A DNA stretch of 64,000 nt from Legionella clemsonensis (GTDB lineage Bacteria > Pseudomonadota > Gammaproteobacteria > Legionellales > Legionellaceae). Shown one piece after another: positions 37,516 through 48,278 of this stretch. Position 1 is the first letter of the stretch, and each line of letters opens with the position of its first letter. Location of the stretch: positions 912,001 to 976,000 of the forward strand of contig NZ_CP016397.1 in the NCBI RefSeq assembly GCF_002240035.1. The letters are read 5' to 3'. Under the pieces are notes generated by a model, which was not told where the DNA came from, searched no databases, and worked only from the letters and a program-made list of their open reading frames with translations. Both the position numbers and the translations under genes were made by a program.

Positions 37516-38619
37516 TTAGTCTTCGTCTTCCCAGCTTAATGTTCCACCAGCTTGATATTCAATCACTCTGGTTTCAAAGAAATTCTTTTCTTTTTTCAGA
37601 TCCATCATTTCACTCATCCAGGGGAAGGGATTTTCTGCACCCGGATATTGTTCAGCTAAGCCAATTTGGCTAAGGCGACGATTAGCAATAAAGTGGAGAT
37701 ATTCTTCAAACATCTCGGCATTCATACCCAAAATACCATGGGGCATTGTATCTCTGGCATATTGATATTCCAATTCAACGCCTTCTTTAATGAGCTGAAT
37801 CATTTCCTCTTTGAATGCAGGAGTCCATAACTGCGGATTTTCAATTTTAATTTGGTTAATGACATCAATGCCAAAATTCATATGCATGGATTCGTCTCGC
37901 AATATGTATTGGAATTGCTCAGAAGTGCCTACCATTTTATTACGTCTACCCATGGATAAAATTTGAGTAAATCCGACATAGAAGAAAATACCTTCAAAAA
38001 CGACATAAAAAGCAATTAGATCGCGTAGCAGGCGTTGATCAGCCTCTAAAGTTCCGGTATGGAAATTAGGATCACCCAAACTTTGCGTGAAAGGTAAGGC
38101 CCAGGATGCCTTTTTTGCTACAGAGGGAATTTCCCGATACATGTTAAAGACTGCAGCCTCATCCAGGCCTAAGCTCTCAATAATATATTGATAGGCATGG
38201 GTATGTAAGGCTTCCTCAAAGGCTTGACGCAGTAAGTATTGGCGGCATTCCGGATTGGTAATATGACGGTAAACTGCCAGTACTAGGTTATTAGCGACCA
38301 GGGAATCAGCGGTTGAAAAGAAGCCTAAATTACGTAAGATAATCAAGCGTTCATCTGCAGTTAATCCGTTGGGATCTTTCCATAAAGCAACATCTGCACT
38401 CATATTAATTTCATTTGGCATCCAATGATTAGCACAGGCGGCCAAATATTTATCCCACGCCCATTTATATTTAAAAGGAACCAGCTGATTTAAATCCGCC
38501 CGGCAATTAATGATTTGTTTATCATCAACGTGAATACGGCCAGCTCCCATCTCAAGTAATTCCAGACCAGTAGCACCCATTGGTTTGGGTGCTGTTGCAA
38601 TCGATTCTAGATTTGACAT
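37516..38619 (-). CDS. nrdB: ribonucleotide reductase class Ia, beta subunit
   Basis: NrdB holds the diiron-tyrosyl radical cofactor of class I ribonucleotide reductase, making dNTPs. The 367-residue protein shows the iron-ligand segments [11 protein letters not shown] and [12 protein letters not shown] and the C-terminal peptide, ending [10 protein letters not shown], that docks on NrdA. A GAGGAGAAT ribosome-binding site lies before the ATG. It is 12 bases downstream of nrdA, in one operon under the putative NrdR boxes. Confidence 0.96.
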   Translation of the reverse strand: MSNLESIATAPKPMGATGLELLEMGAGRIHVDDKQIINCRADLNQLVPFKYKWAWDKYLAACANHWMPNEINMSADVALWKDPNGLTADERLIILRNLGFFSTADSLVANNLVLAVYRHITNPECRQYLLRQAFEEALHTHAYQYIIESLGLDEAAVFNMYREIPSVAKKASWALPFTQSLGDPNFHTGTLEADQRLLRDLIAFYVVFEGIFFYVGFTQILSMGRRNKMVGTSEQFQYILRDESMHMNFGIDVINQIKIENPQLWTPAFKEEMIQLIKEGVELEYQYARDTMPHGILGMNAEMFEEYLHFIANRRLSQIGLAEQYPGAENPFPWMSEMMDLKKEKNFFETRVIEYQAGGTLSWEDED

Positions 38620-38631
38620 TCAATTCTCCTC

Positions 38632-41454
38632 TTATTGGCAGGCTTCGCAATCGGGATCCAGAATAGAACAAACTTTAGGTGCTTCTTCTATTTTTACCGC
38701 ATTGAGTGCCCCATCAGTAATTGTTGACTTTTCAGCATTACTAGCCCCCATACTACGCAGGTAATAGGTGGTTTTTAAACCACGTATCCATGCCAGTTTG
38801 TAGAGCTGGTCAAGCTTTTTCCCTGAGGGTTTTGCCATATAAATATTTAATGATTGCGCTTGATCAATCCATTTCTGCCTTCTGGAGGCGGCTTCAACCA
38901 ACCAGGTGGGGTCAAGTTCAAACGCGGTGGCATAGCGTGCCTTTAATTCATCCGGGATGCGACTGATGGGTTGTACACTACCATTGAAGTACTTTAAATC
39001 ATTAACCATTACCTCATCCCAAAGATTCAGTGCCTTTAAATCAGCAACCAGGTAGGGATTAATCACTGTGAATTCACCGGACAAGTTTGATTTCACATAG
39101 AGGTTTTGATAAGTCGGCTCAATGGATTGTGAAACACCACAGATGTTGGAAATAGTTGCTGTAGGGGCAATTGCCATTACATTGGAATTACGCATACCCT
39201 GAGTACGCACTTTAACACGCAAACTTTCCCAGTCAAGTCGTTGTGAACGGTCTTGTTCAAGGTATTTATTGCGAGTCTGTTGCAACAAGTTAATGGAATC
39301 AATGGGGAGAATACCTTTGCTCCATAATGATCCTTCATAACTGGAATAATTGCCACGCTCTTTTGCCAACTCACAAGACGCTTCAATGGCAAAATAACTG
39401 ATTAACTCCATTGAGGTGTCTGCAAAATCAATGGCTTCCTGAGACGCATAATTAATTTTTAACTCATACAATGCATCCTGAAAGCCCATTAAACCTAATC
39501 CAATTGGACGATGTTGCAAATTGGAATGGCGTGCTTGAGGCACAGAGTAATAATTAATATCAATCACATTATCCAGCATACGCACGGCAGTAGTAATGGT
39601 GCGTCTGAGTTTTTCTCTATCCAGTTCACCATTAATGATATGGGCTGGAAGATTAATACTGCCTAAGTTACAAACAGCAATTTCTTCTTGAGAGGTGTTC
39701 AGAGTAATCTCTGTACATAAATTGGAACTATGAATAACGCCAGCATGTTGTTGTGGTGAACGCAAGTTACAGGGATCTTTAAAGGTTAACCAGGGATGCC
39801 CTGTTTCAAATAACATGGAAAGCATTTTGCGCCATAATTTAACCGCTGAAAGGATTTTCACATTTCTGATTTCACCACGACGAGCTTTTTCCTCACATCG
39901 GACATACAATGTTTCAAATGCCCTGCCATATTCATCATGTAACTCAGGTACTTCATCTGGAGAAAATAAAGTCCATTCTCCCTCTTCATGCACGCGTTTC
40001 ATAAATAAATCAGGAATCCAAAGCGCTGTATTCATGTCATGCGTACGACGTCTGTCATCACCTGTATTTTTGCGTAATTCAAGAAACTCTTCGACGTCGC
40101 GATGCCAGCATTCCAAATAAGCACAGACAGCCCCCTTACGCTTTCCTCCCTGATTGACTGCAACGGCTGTTGCATCAGCAACATTCAAAAAAGGAACAAC
40201 ACCTTGTGATTTGCCATTGGTCCCCTTAATATGTGCTCCCATGGCTCTAACAGGTGTCCAATCGTTACCAAGACCTCCTGCAAATTTTGAAAGCAAGGCA
40301 TTATCTTTAATCGCACTGTAAATACCATCTAAATCATCCGGTACGGTTGTTAAATAACAACTTGATAATTGCGGTCTTACGGTACCTGAATTAAAAAGGG
40401 TAGGGGTAGATGACATATAATCAAAGGAAGATAACAGTAAATAAAACTCGATGGCTTTTTCAGTCTTGTATTCTTCACGAATGGCCAGTCCCATTGCAAC
40501 GCGCATGAAAAATGCCTGGGGCAATTCGTAGCGAACGCCATTCTCATGAAGGAAATAGCGGTCATAAAGTGTTTGCAAGCTTAAATAAGTAAATTGCATG
40601 TCACGTTGAGGTAGTAACGCTTTGCCCAGTGCGTCTAAATCAAATTCACTCAGCCGATGATCCAGAAGGCCCTGATTAATTCCCTGGGCAATATAGGCTT
40701 TGAAATAAATTGGATAAAGTGCTGTCATTTCATCAAACGTAGCTTCAGCTTGCATTTCCAATTTATTAAGCGCTTCTGTTCTTAAACTATCCAATAATAA
40801 GCGAGCACTAACATAGGTATAATTAGGCTCTCTCTCTACCAGGGTACGAGCAGCCATAATCAATGCTTTATGCACATCTTCCAGTTTGGCTTGATTATAA
40901 AGATTTCGCAAAGCATCTTTAATAACAGGTTCAGCTTTGACATTTTCCAGTTCTCGACAGGCTTCTTCGACAATGGTCGTCACGCGCGCCAGATCTAAAG
41001 GCTTGAGTTCGCCATTTGGCATGGTAATTAATGGGACTTTAGCATCACGTGCCTGCTCTTTTAAGGCAACTTCACGAGCTCTACGATGTTCTTCGCGATA
41101 AAGGACATAGGCACGAGCAACTTCATAGTGGCTGCTTCTCATTAATGCAAGCTCAACCTGATCCTGAATGTCTTCAATGTGAACTGCTCCACCACTCGGT
41201 AAACGGCGTTTAAAGGCTTGAGTAACCTGTTGTGTTATCTCATTAACCTGCTGATGAATGCGATTAGAGGCAGCAGCGTTACTACCCTCAACAGCAATAA
41301 ATGCCTTGGTGATGGCAACTTTAATTTTATTATCGTCATATTGAACGACTTTACCGTTGCGTTTAATGGTTTTTAATAAACCTGGAGCATTGGCAGTCAA
41401 TTCCAATTGACTTATTTGCGGCACATCTTTTACCGGCTCAAGAATTTCAGACAT
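38632..41454 (-). CDS. nrdA: ribonucleotide reductase class Ia, alpha subunit
   Basis: NrdA is the catalytic subunit reducing NDPs. The 940-residue protein has an N-terminal ATP-cone (about 30-125), the barrel with the active-site region LSSCYLTTVPDD and NLCTEI, and a C-terminal CEAC redox pair that passes electrons from thioredoxin/glutaredoxin. It is longer than the E. coli enzyme (about 760 residues), as in many gammaproteobacteria and chlamydia-like homologues with extended cone regions. It is the first gene of nrdAB; the start follows a leader with paired NrdR-like sites. Confidence 0.96.
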   Translation of the reverse strand: MSEILEPVKDVPQISQLELTANAPGLLKTIKRNGKVVQYDDNKIKVAITKAFIAVEGSNAAASNRIHQQVNEITQQVTQAFKRRLPSGGAVHIEDIQDQVELALMRSSHYEVARAYVLYREEHRRAREVALKEQARDAKVPLITMPNGELKPLDLARVTTIVEEACRELENVKAEPVIKDALRNLYNQAKLEDVHKALIMAARTLVEREPNYTYVSARLLLDSLRTEALNKLEMQAEATFDEMTALYPIYFKAYIAQGINQGLLDHRLSEFDLDALGKALLPQRDMQFTYLSLQTLYDRYFLHENGVRYELPQAFFMRVAMGLAIREEYKTEKAIEFYLLLSSFDYMSSTPTLFNSGTVRPQLSSCYLTTVPDDLDGIYSAIKDNALLSKFAGGLGNDWTPVRAMGAHIKGTNGKSQGVVPFLNVADATAVAVNQGGKRKGAVCAYLECWHRDVEEFLELRKNTGDDRRRTHDMNTALWIPDLFMKRVHEEGEWTLFSPDEVPELHDEYGRAFETLYVRCEEKARRGEIRNVKILSAVKLWRKMLSMLFETGHPWLTFKDPCNLRSPQQHAGVIHSSNLCTEITLNTSQEEIAVCNLGSINLPAHIINGELDREKLRRTITTAVRMLDNVIDINYYSVPQARHSNLQHRPIGLGLMGFQDALYELKINYASQEAIDFADTSMELISYFAIEASCELAKERGNYSSYEGSLWSKGILPIDSINLLQQTRNKYLEQDRSQRLDWESLRVKVRTQGMRNSNVMAIAPTATISNICGVSQSIEPTYQNLYVKSNLSGEFTVINPYLVADLKALNLWDEVMVNDLKYFNGSVQPISRIPDELKARYATAFELDPTWLVEAASRRQKWIDQAQSLNIYMAKPSGKKLDQLYKLAWIRGLKTTYYLRSMGASNAEKSTITDGALNAVKIEEAPKVCSILDPDCEACQ

Positions 41455-41568
41455 GTTTTCTCCACGGAAGGTGTTGTGTAGTAGACCTTGTCAGTTTCTA
41501 ATCCTTGAAACTAACGGAGTCCCTTATTAAAAATATAGAATAATTTATCCTAAAGCACAACCCTAAAA

Positions 41569-41616
41569 ACACAATATCTGGTTGTTTTATAAAGCGCAGT
41601 AAACTATATATTGTGT
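41569..41616 (-). promoter_or_regulatory. tandem NrdR-box-like sites upstream of nrdAB
   Basis: Two 16-base sites, ACACAATATCTGGTTG at 41569-41584 and the reverse complement of ACACAATATATAGTTT at 41601-41616, start 32 bases apart, three helical turns. This matches paired NrdR operators, where the ATP/dATP-sensing repressor NrdR binds side by side. They lie 115-162 bases before the nrdA start. The remainder of 41455-41791 has no gene. Confidence 0.75.
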
Positions 41617-41791
41617 TTTTCAAAAAAGGTCAAGAGAATAAAGTGGGTATAAGCTGTGGATAAAATGTTAATGTTTAAATTTCAGCCAAAGAGCTGTTTT
41701 CTCTTCAATCAAAATGAATATAGTAAGCTAAAATTATATAACTATTAACACTCATGAGCGACCAAATATTAACTCATGTAAGAAGGGGTTA

Positions 41792-42370
41792 ATGTATCAT
41801 TTTTGTCGAACTGTTTTACTTGTTGTTTTATGGTTTTCCTTATTAGCTGCTTTTTATTCCTTTTTTTCCTATCTCTGTTATGCAGGGCTTTGCGGTGGAG
41901 CAGTCGCAGAAGAGATAAGTCGTAATCCGCTGTACGTTAAAATTTTGGGTTATTACACTTGGTTATATCCTCTAATTGTTTTTGGAGCTTTGTATTTATC
42001 AAGACGCAGGCGACAGGCGGAAGATGCTGTTGGTTCATTAACTATCCTGCTTGTTCCTTTAATAAGTCTTCTCCCACTAATTTATATATATTTCCAGGTG
42101 GAAAAAATAAGTAACAACTATGCAAAGCAGCAGGATGCTTACTATACTGCCCACCCGACTGATTTTGTTTGTGCTCCAGGAAAATTTATTCGACGGGATA
42201 ATTCACATTTTTATTATTTTTCAGGTATCGCAGGTTCCTGGTCAGTGACTTATTTTGATAACTATGAAGAAATGGTGACTTTCCTGGAGAATAATGAGCT
42301 CAATATTCTACACTGCAAAAATCAGAAAGGAATTTCACTTTATTCTCTAGGCAAATCATATTTTATCTAA
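41792..42370 (+). CDS. hypothetical membrane protein
   Basis: A 192-residue protein of unknown family with three hydrophobic segments: about residues 7-33 (TVLLVVLWFSLLAAFYSFFSYL), 50-68 and 82-102. Between the second and third is the positively charged SRRRRQAED loop, which by the positive-inside rule is cytoplasmic. The soluble C-terminal part (about 105-192) has a pair of Cys and many Tyr/Phe and is probably periplasmic. Monocistronic; divergent from nrdA. Confidence 0.7.
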   Translation: MYHFCRTVLLVVLWFSLLAAFYSFFSYLCYAGLCGGAVAEEISRNPLYVKILGYYTWLYPLIVFGALYLSRRRRQAEDAVGSLTILLVPLISLLPLIYIYFQVEKISNNYAKQQDAYYTAHPTDFVCAPGKFIRRDNSHFYYFSGIAGSWSVTYFDNYEEMVTFLENNELNILHCKNQKGISLYSLGKSYFI

Positions 42371-42540
42371 ATTATAACCAACAAGGCGTCATCCTTTGCA
42401 AATCAAAGGATGCAATTCAGATTAAAGCTCTACTTGCCTGATGCTCTAAGCAGACATAAAGGTAAGAAAATAACCGATGGAAATTATTACCTGCTCTTTG
42501 GCAAAAAAATTGCTTTTAAAAGCAAATAAAACGAATAAAA

Positions 42541-43803
42541 ATGGCTATGGTCTCCTCTCCTTCGTTACATCGCATTGTGATTCCAGGGTTACTGGGAAAT
42601 GTACTTGAATGGTATGATTTTGCTCTATATGGCTATTTTGCATCTACATTGACCCCTTTGTTTTTTCCTGCTCAAAATAAAACGCTTGCATTAATTCTAA
42701 CATTTACTGTTTTTGCGATAGGTTTCCTAATGCGACCATTGGGAGCTATTGTATTTGGTTATATAGGGGATCGTTTGGGGCGAAAGCATGCGTTGTCTTA
42801 CGCCATCCTATTGATGGCTATCCCAACCACTCTGATTGGATTATTACCTGATTATTCACAAATTGGTATTATTGCTCCAAGTTTGCTTATTGTTTGTCGA
42901 TTGTTGCAAGGATTAGCTGTAGGTGGAGAGTTTACGGGTTCAATGGTTTATTTGCTGGAACATACACCCACCGCAAAGCAAGGTTTTTATGGTTCATTAG
43001 CGATGGCGTCCGCTTTTGGCGGGTTATTATTAGGTTCGGCAGCAGCCACAATTGTAGAATTATTTGCGGTAGCCTGGGCTTGGCGTATTCCTTTTTTGCT
43101 GAGCATTACTTTAGGGGCCCTGGGTTTATATCTTCGTTTGCATATGCCTGAGTCCCCTGTTTTTGAAACGCTTAAAAAAAAGCACCCCTTAACAGTAAAT
43201 CCATTAAAGGAGGTAGTGAGCAAGCATTTTTCATTAATGTTAAAAGCGATGGCCTTGGTTATTTTACCCTCAACGGGCTTTTATCTGTCATTCTTATATT
43301 TAACAACCTATCTTAATCATTTTCTTGCTGTTGCTTTACCTCATGCCATGCTTATTAACACGCTTACCTTATTTTTACTTATGCTGGCTTGCCCGGCAGT
43401 GGGAGTGTTAGCTGATAAAATTGGTAAGTGGCGAATTTTAATAACAGGTGCAGCATTTTTTATTTTCTTGTCAATTCCCTTATACCTTCTTTTGCAAGAA
43501 AAAAGCCTTATGGCTATTTTTATTTGTCAAATAGCATTTGCCTGCATGGTGGCTTTGAGCTATTCACCTATTCCAGCTGTATTACTGGAATTATTCCCCG
43601 TTGCTTTTCGTTATACCGGTTTATCACTCTCTTATAATTTGGCCAATGCATTATTTGGTGGTACAAGTGCTGCTGTTGCAACATCATTAATTCATGTCAC
43701 AGGAATTTTGTTCATGCCTGCCGTCTATCTTATTTTTATTGCTACAGTTACTTTTGTAACATTATTAAAATTTAAACAGTTATCCGCGGTGAGCGTTCAC
43801 TAG
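42541..43803 (+). CDS. MFS transporter, metabolite:H+ symporter type
   Basis: A 420-residue inner-membrane transporter with 12 predicted helices. LLGNVLEWYDFALYGYF at the N-terminus and GYIGDRLGRKHAL (motif A) place it in the metabolite:H+ symporter group that includes ProP and KgtP. VCRLLQGLAVGGEFTGSMVYLLEH in parts is also characteristic. Substrates in this group are organic acids or osmolytes; which one cannot be told. The 3' end overlaps the convergent glycosidase gene by 4 bases. Confidence 0.88.
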   Translation: MAMVSSPSLHRIVIPGLLGNVLEWYDFALYGYFASTLTPLFFPAQNKTLALILTFTVFAIGFLMRPLGAIVFGYIGDRLGRKHALSYAILLMAIPTTLIGLLPDYSQIGIIAPSLLIVCRLLQGLAVGGEFTGSMVYLLEHTPTAKQGFYGSLAMASAFGGLLLGSAAATIVELFAVAWAWRIPFLLSITLGALGLYLRLHMPESPVFETLKKKHPLTVNPLKEVVSKHFSLMLKAMALVILPSTGFYLSFLYLTTYLNHFLAVALPHAMLINTLTLFLLMLACPAVGVLADKIGKWRILITGAAFFIFLSIPLYLLLQEKSLMAIFICQIAFACMVALSYSPIPAVLLELFPVAFRYTGLSLSYNLANALFGGTSAAVATSLIHVTGILFMPAVYLIFIATVTFVTLLKFKQLSAVSVH

Positions 43804-44600
43804 TTATCCGTCATATAATTCGAATGGCGGGGTTTGACTATAATAGCGTCACTTACATTCGAAAAGCCATGCACTTCTAATTGAAAGGAGGGAAGTTGAG
43901 CCTTTAATTGACTTGAACTCCCTCCATCCAAATTCAGTGCATTCTGGCAATTTAATGGCGGAGCTTTCATCAACTGAGCTAATTCAGTTGTTGAGAGAGG
44001 GAGATTGTCAGTCACCAGAATAATAATGCGACCATCATGGGTAATTCCTAATGCTGAGCGTTCTGCTCTACCAGGTTTTAGTGGTGGAATGCGACTGTTA
44101 ATTAGTAATCTTGGCCCACTCTGAATTGCAAAATCAACTGAATTATTAGAACGAAATTGATAAACATTCGTTAAATAGGCCTTTTGATTTTTAATAAAAA
44201 AGATGCCCCACCAACTGATGTTCTTAAGAGGGGATGTTTGACGCTTATTGTCAATTCTCAATCCCAATGGCTTATAATCATTATCAAAAAAGCCGCCATT
44301 AATAGTAATTAGAGCGTTGGTGTGTTGTGCGTACTCATTCACTGAGGCATGTTCTCGTGATAAATCAGCAGCAGTAACTACTGAGAGGCGGTTTTCTTTT
44401 AAATTGATACGAAAGGCATGAATATGTGACCAGGGTGTTAAAAGATTACCATCAAGATCTTGATATTCAATACCTGGCGCCAATTTGCGCCATCCTTCAG
44501 CATTTAAATCCTGACTGGCAAAAACAAATAAGATGAACAGGGAAATGAATTGAAAGGTTCGAGTTAGCCATTTTGCTGAAGTAATGGTTTGCCTGGACAT
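43800..44600 (-). CDS. exported phosphodiester glycosidase family protein
   Basis: A 266-residue protein with a signal-type N-terminal helix (about residues 13-34, ending LNAEG) and the phosphodiester glycosidase (NAGPA/DUF2233) fold: ALITINGGFFDNDYKPLGL, FAIQSGPRLL, and LNLDGGSSSQL. Family members remove N-acetylglucosamine from phosphodiester-linked sugars or act on envelope glycans; the substrate here is unknown. It faces pmbA divergently with overlapping 5' regions. Confidence 0.85.
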   Translation of the reverse strand: MSRQTITSAKWLTRTFQFISLFILFVFASQDLNAEGWRKLAPGIEYQDLDGNLLTPWSHIHAFRINLKENRLSVVTAADLSREHASVNEYAQHTNALITINGGFFDNDYKPLGLRIDNKRQTSPLKNISWWGIFFIKNQKAYLTNVYQFRSNNSVDFAIQSGPRLLINSRIPPLKPGRAERSALGITHDGRIIILVTDNLPLSTTELAQLMKAPPLNCQNALNLDGGSSSQLKAQLPSFQLEVHGFSNVSDAIIVKPRHSNYMTDN

Positions 44601-44648
44601 ATTAATCTTGTATCCTTGTTAACAACTTTTTATAGCGGCGGAACCACC

Positions 44649-46007
44649 ATGCGAACATTACCGGAAAATAGCAATAGAGTATCAGGTAAGTCAACCAGCA
44701 ATTTGTCAGAATTAATGCACGAAGTGCTTGACAGAGCCAAAGCTCATGGCGCTACTGACGCCATGGTATCGGTGAATCACGACAGTGGATTCTCAGTTGA
44801 TGTACGCATGGGTGAAGTAGAAACAGTTGCCTTTAATGAGGATAAGGGAATAAGTCTTATTGTGTATATAGGAAAGCGCAAAGGGGCTGCCAGTAGTACC
44901 GATACGTCTGCTCAAGCATTAGACTCTTTAGTCACGGCTGCGTGTGAAATTGCAAAAGTAAGTGCGGAAGATCCTTGCTTTGGATTAGCTGATCGTGAAT
45001 TGATGACCACTGAATTTCCTGATTTGGACTTATATCATCCCTGGACAATTACCCCTTCTGAAGCAATTGAAATGGCCTTGGCATGTGAAAATAAGGCGCT
45101 TTCTCTGGATAAACGCATTCGCAACTCTGATGGTGTTAATTTATCGACGCATGCCTTTTGTCATGGATTTGCAAATACTCAGGGAGGGGAAGGCATTATT
45201 CGCAGTACTCGTCATGGTGTTAGCTGTTCTTTGATTGCTAAAGAAGCAGAAGCGATGCAACGGGATTATGAGTACACTACAGCAAGATATGCTGAGGGTT
45301 TGCAATCTTTAGAGCAAATTGCAAAAACAGCGGTTGAACGAGCAACAAGCCGCTTGGGAGCAAAACAGTTAAAGACACAAAAAATGCCTGTATTATTTTC
45401 TTCTCGCATTTCCAGTGGCCTTTTTTCCAGTTTTATCAATGCCATTAGTGGCGGAAATCTTTATCGAAAAAATTCCTTCTTGTTAGATTCAATTGGCAAG
45501 CAAATTTTTCCTACGGGTTTTACGATTTATGAGCAGCCTCATCTTTTAAGAGGCCTGGGTAGTTCTCCATTTGATGGGGAAGGTGTACCCACAAGAAATA
45601 ATGTTTTTATTGAAAATGGCATACTGCAGCAATATGTCCTGGGGAGTTATTCGGCACGTCGATTAGGTTTACAAACCACGGCAAACAGTGGCGGCGTTCA
45701 TAATCTAACAGTGGATGCCACAGCTGGCGACTTGCAGGATTTATTAAAGAGAATGGATAGAGGTCTTTTAGTGACGGAGCTTATGGGACAGGGGGTTAAT
45801 GGTCTAACTGGTGATTATTCAAGAGGCGCTTCAGGATTTTTGGTGGAAAATGGAATCATTCAGTGTCCCGTTGAGGAAATAACGATTGCAGGTAATCTTA
45901 AAGAGATGTTTAAAGCCATTGTAGCAGTTGGTACAGACATTAATCCTAATTACGCCACTCGCTGCGGTTCAGTGCTAATTGAAGAAATGATGGTGGCTGG
46001 AGAGTAG
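44649..46007 (+). CDS. pmbA: metalloprotease PmbA (TldE)
   Basis: PmbA (TldE) forms a complex with TldD that degrades unstructured peptides and processes some bacteriocins and cofactors. From the ATG at 44649 the product is 452 residues, matching family length; an earlier frame opening would overlap the divergent gene. Conserved segments include VRMGEVETVAFNEDKG, LLRGLGSSPFDGEGVPT and TGDYSRGASGFLVENG. TldE is the non-catalytic partner. tldD is not in the window. Confidence 0.93.
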   Translation: MRTLPENSNRVSGKSTSNLSELMHEVLDRAKAHGATDAMVSVNHDSGFSVDVRMGEVETVAFNEDKGISLIVYIGKRKGAASSTDTSAQALDSLVTAACEIAKVSAEDPCFGLADRELMTTEFPDLDLYHPWTITPSEAIEMALACENKALSLDKRIRNSDGVNLSTHAFCHGFANTQGGEGIIRSTRHGVSCSLIAKEAEAMQRDYEYTTARYAEGLQSLEQIAKTAVERATSRLGAKQLKTQKMPVLFSSRISSGLFSSFINAISGGNLYRKNSFLLDSIGKQIFPTGFTIYEQPHLLRGLGSSPFDGEGVPTRNNVFIENGILQQYVLGSYSARRLGLQTTANSGGVHNLTVDATAGDLQDLLKRMDRGLLVTELMGQGVNGLTGDYSRGASGFLVENGIIQCPVEEITIAGNLKEMFKAIVAVGTDINPNYATRCGSVLIEEMMVAGE

Positions 46008-46144
46008 CGTTTGCTGTGCTGGCACTACAAGCTCCGTATGCATCATCAACTGCCACAAGTTCGCAATAGAAGGGCAGGTTACCCGCTTACAAATCTTGCG
46101 AAGTTTTCCAGTGTAGAGTCCAACTAATTTTAGAGATAGGTAAC

Positions 46145-46168
46145 TATGTTAGGCCTTGACCTAACATA
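46145..46168. terminator. hairpin between pmbA and infA
   Basis: TATGTTAGG and CCTAACATA form a perfect 9-bp stem with a six-base loop between convergent genes. No strong T-tract on either side, so its role as terminator is probable by position only. Confidence 0.45.
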
Positions 46169-46182
46169 AGGTTCTATAAGAA

Positions 46183-46404
46183 TTAATTTTTATCGCGGAA
46201 GATAATTCGGCCTTTAGTGAGATCATAAGGGGTTAATTCTACCTTGACTTTATCACCGGTTAATATGCGAATGTAATTCTTGCGCATACGTCCTGAGATA
46301 TGCGCGGTTACAATATGGCCATTTTCAAGCTCTACACGAAACATCGTGTTGGGTAGAGTATCAACGACGGTACCAAGCATCTCAATATGATCTTCTTTTG
46401 CCAT
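46183..46404 (-). CDS. infA: translation initiation factor IF-1
   Basis: IF-1 binds the ribosomal A site during initiation. The 73-residue OB-fold protein has the family sequence pattern [19 protein letters not shown], with [20 protein letters not shown] and the C-terminal [18 protein letters not shown] precedes the ATG. It is downstream of aat, the same neighbourhood as in E. coli. Confidence 0.97.
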   Translation of the reverse strand: MAKEDHIEMLGTVVDTLPNTMFRVELENGHIVTAHISGRMRKNYIRILTGDKVKVELTPYDLTKGRIIFRDKN

Positions 46405-46540
46405 GGGTCTCCCACTGAATGTGTTACAATTAAAGGCGCAAATAGTGCACTAAATTAAGAAAAATGGCAATGAGTTTACCAATTTTCACGAGATAACCGC
46501 AATAATATTCATTTGGGGGCGATTAAAGTATGTTTTCCTG

Positions 46541-47230
46541 CTAATCGCGCGCCATCCATTCGTCAATACTATTCGTCCATTGGCCTTTGCAAGTAGGATG
46601 TTCCAGTGTTTTTTGCAGCAAACCAAGAAAGTGGCGACGACTGATAGTTATTGCTCCTAAACTTTGCAAATGAGCTGTCGGTAATTGACAATCGATAAAA
46701 TCGAATTGCCAATTTTGCAAGGTCTGACAGAGATAATACATGGCTAATTTTGAGCTGTCACGCGTTCGATGAAACATTGATTCACCAAAAAAAGCACGAC
46801 CCAGGCTAAGGCCGTATAAACCACCCACTAGCGTATTTTCATTCCATATTTCAAAAGAATGCGCATAGCCCATCGTATGCAGGGTGATATAGGCTTGTTG
46901 CATTTCATTTGTAATCCAGGTTCTATTAATTCTATCTTTACTGGATGCACAGGCATTGATTACTTCGGAGAAAGCTGTATCAACAGTAAAGCGATGCGAT
47001 TTTTTTAAGGATTGTTTTAAACTCCGAGACAGCTTAAAGGATGCTGGTCTTAAAATTAAGCGTGGATCAGGAGACCACCAAAGTGGAAGTTGCCCTGACT
47101 CAAACCAGGGAAAAATACCTTGGCGATAGGCTTCTAATAAACGTTGGGGAGATAAATCACCACCAACTGCAAGTAGCCCTTGTTTATCACTGTTTTCAGG
47201 ATTGGGAAATTCAAAACTATTGTTGGTCAA
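46541..47230 (-). CDS. aat: leucyl/phenylalanyl-tRNA--protein transferase
   Basis: Aat adds Leu or Phe to N-terminal Arg/Lys of proteins, marking them for ClpAP (N-degron pathway). The 229-residue product shows LLAVGGDLSPQRLLEAYRQG, FPWFESGQLPLWWSPDPR and GESMFHRTRDSSK. The likely start is TTG at 47230; the frame stays open to rarer initiators a few codons upstream, so the exact start is uncertain. It is 20 bases after trxB and probably co-transcribed. Confidence 0.93.
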   Translation of the reverse strand: MTNNSFEFPNPENSDKQGLLAVGGDLSPQRLLEAYRQGIFPWFESGQLPLWWSPDPRLILRPASFKLSRSLKQSLKKSHRFTVDTAFSEVINACASSKDRINRTWITNEMQQAYITLHTMGYAHSFEIWNENTLVGGLYGLSLGRAFFGESMFHRTRDSSKLAMYYLCQTLQNWQFDFIDCQLPTAHLQSLGAITISRRHFLGLLQKTLEHPTCKGQWTNSIDEWMARD

Positions 47231-47250
47231 CAGGATTACAGGAGCAATCG

Positions 47251-48276
<1,026 letters not shown>

Positions 48277-48278
48277 CT

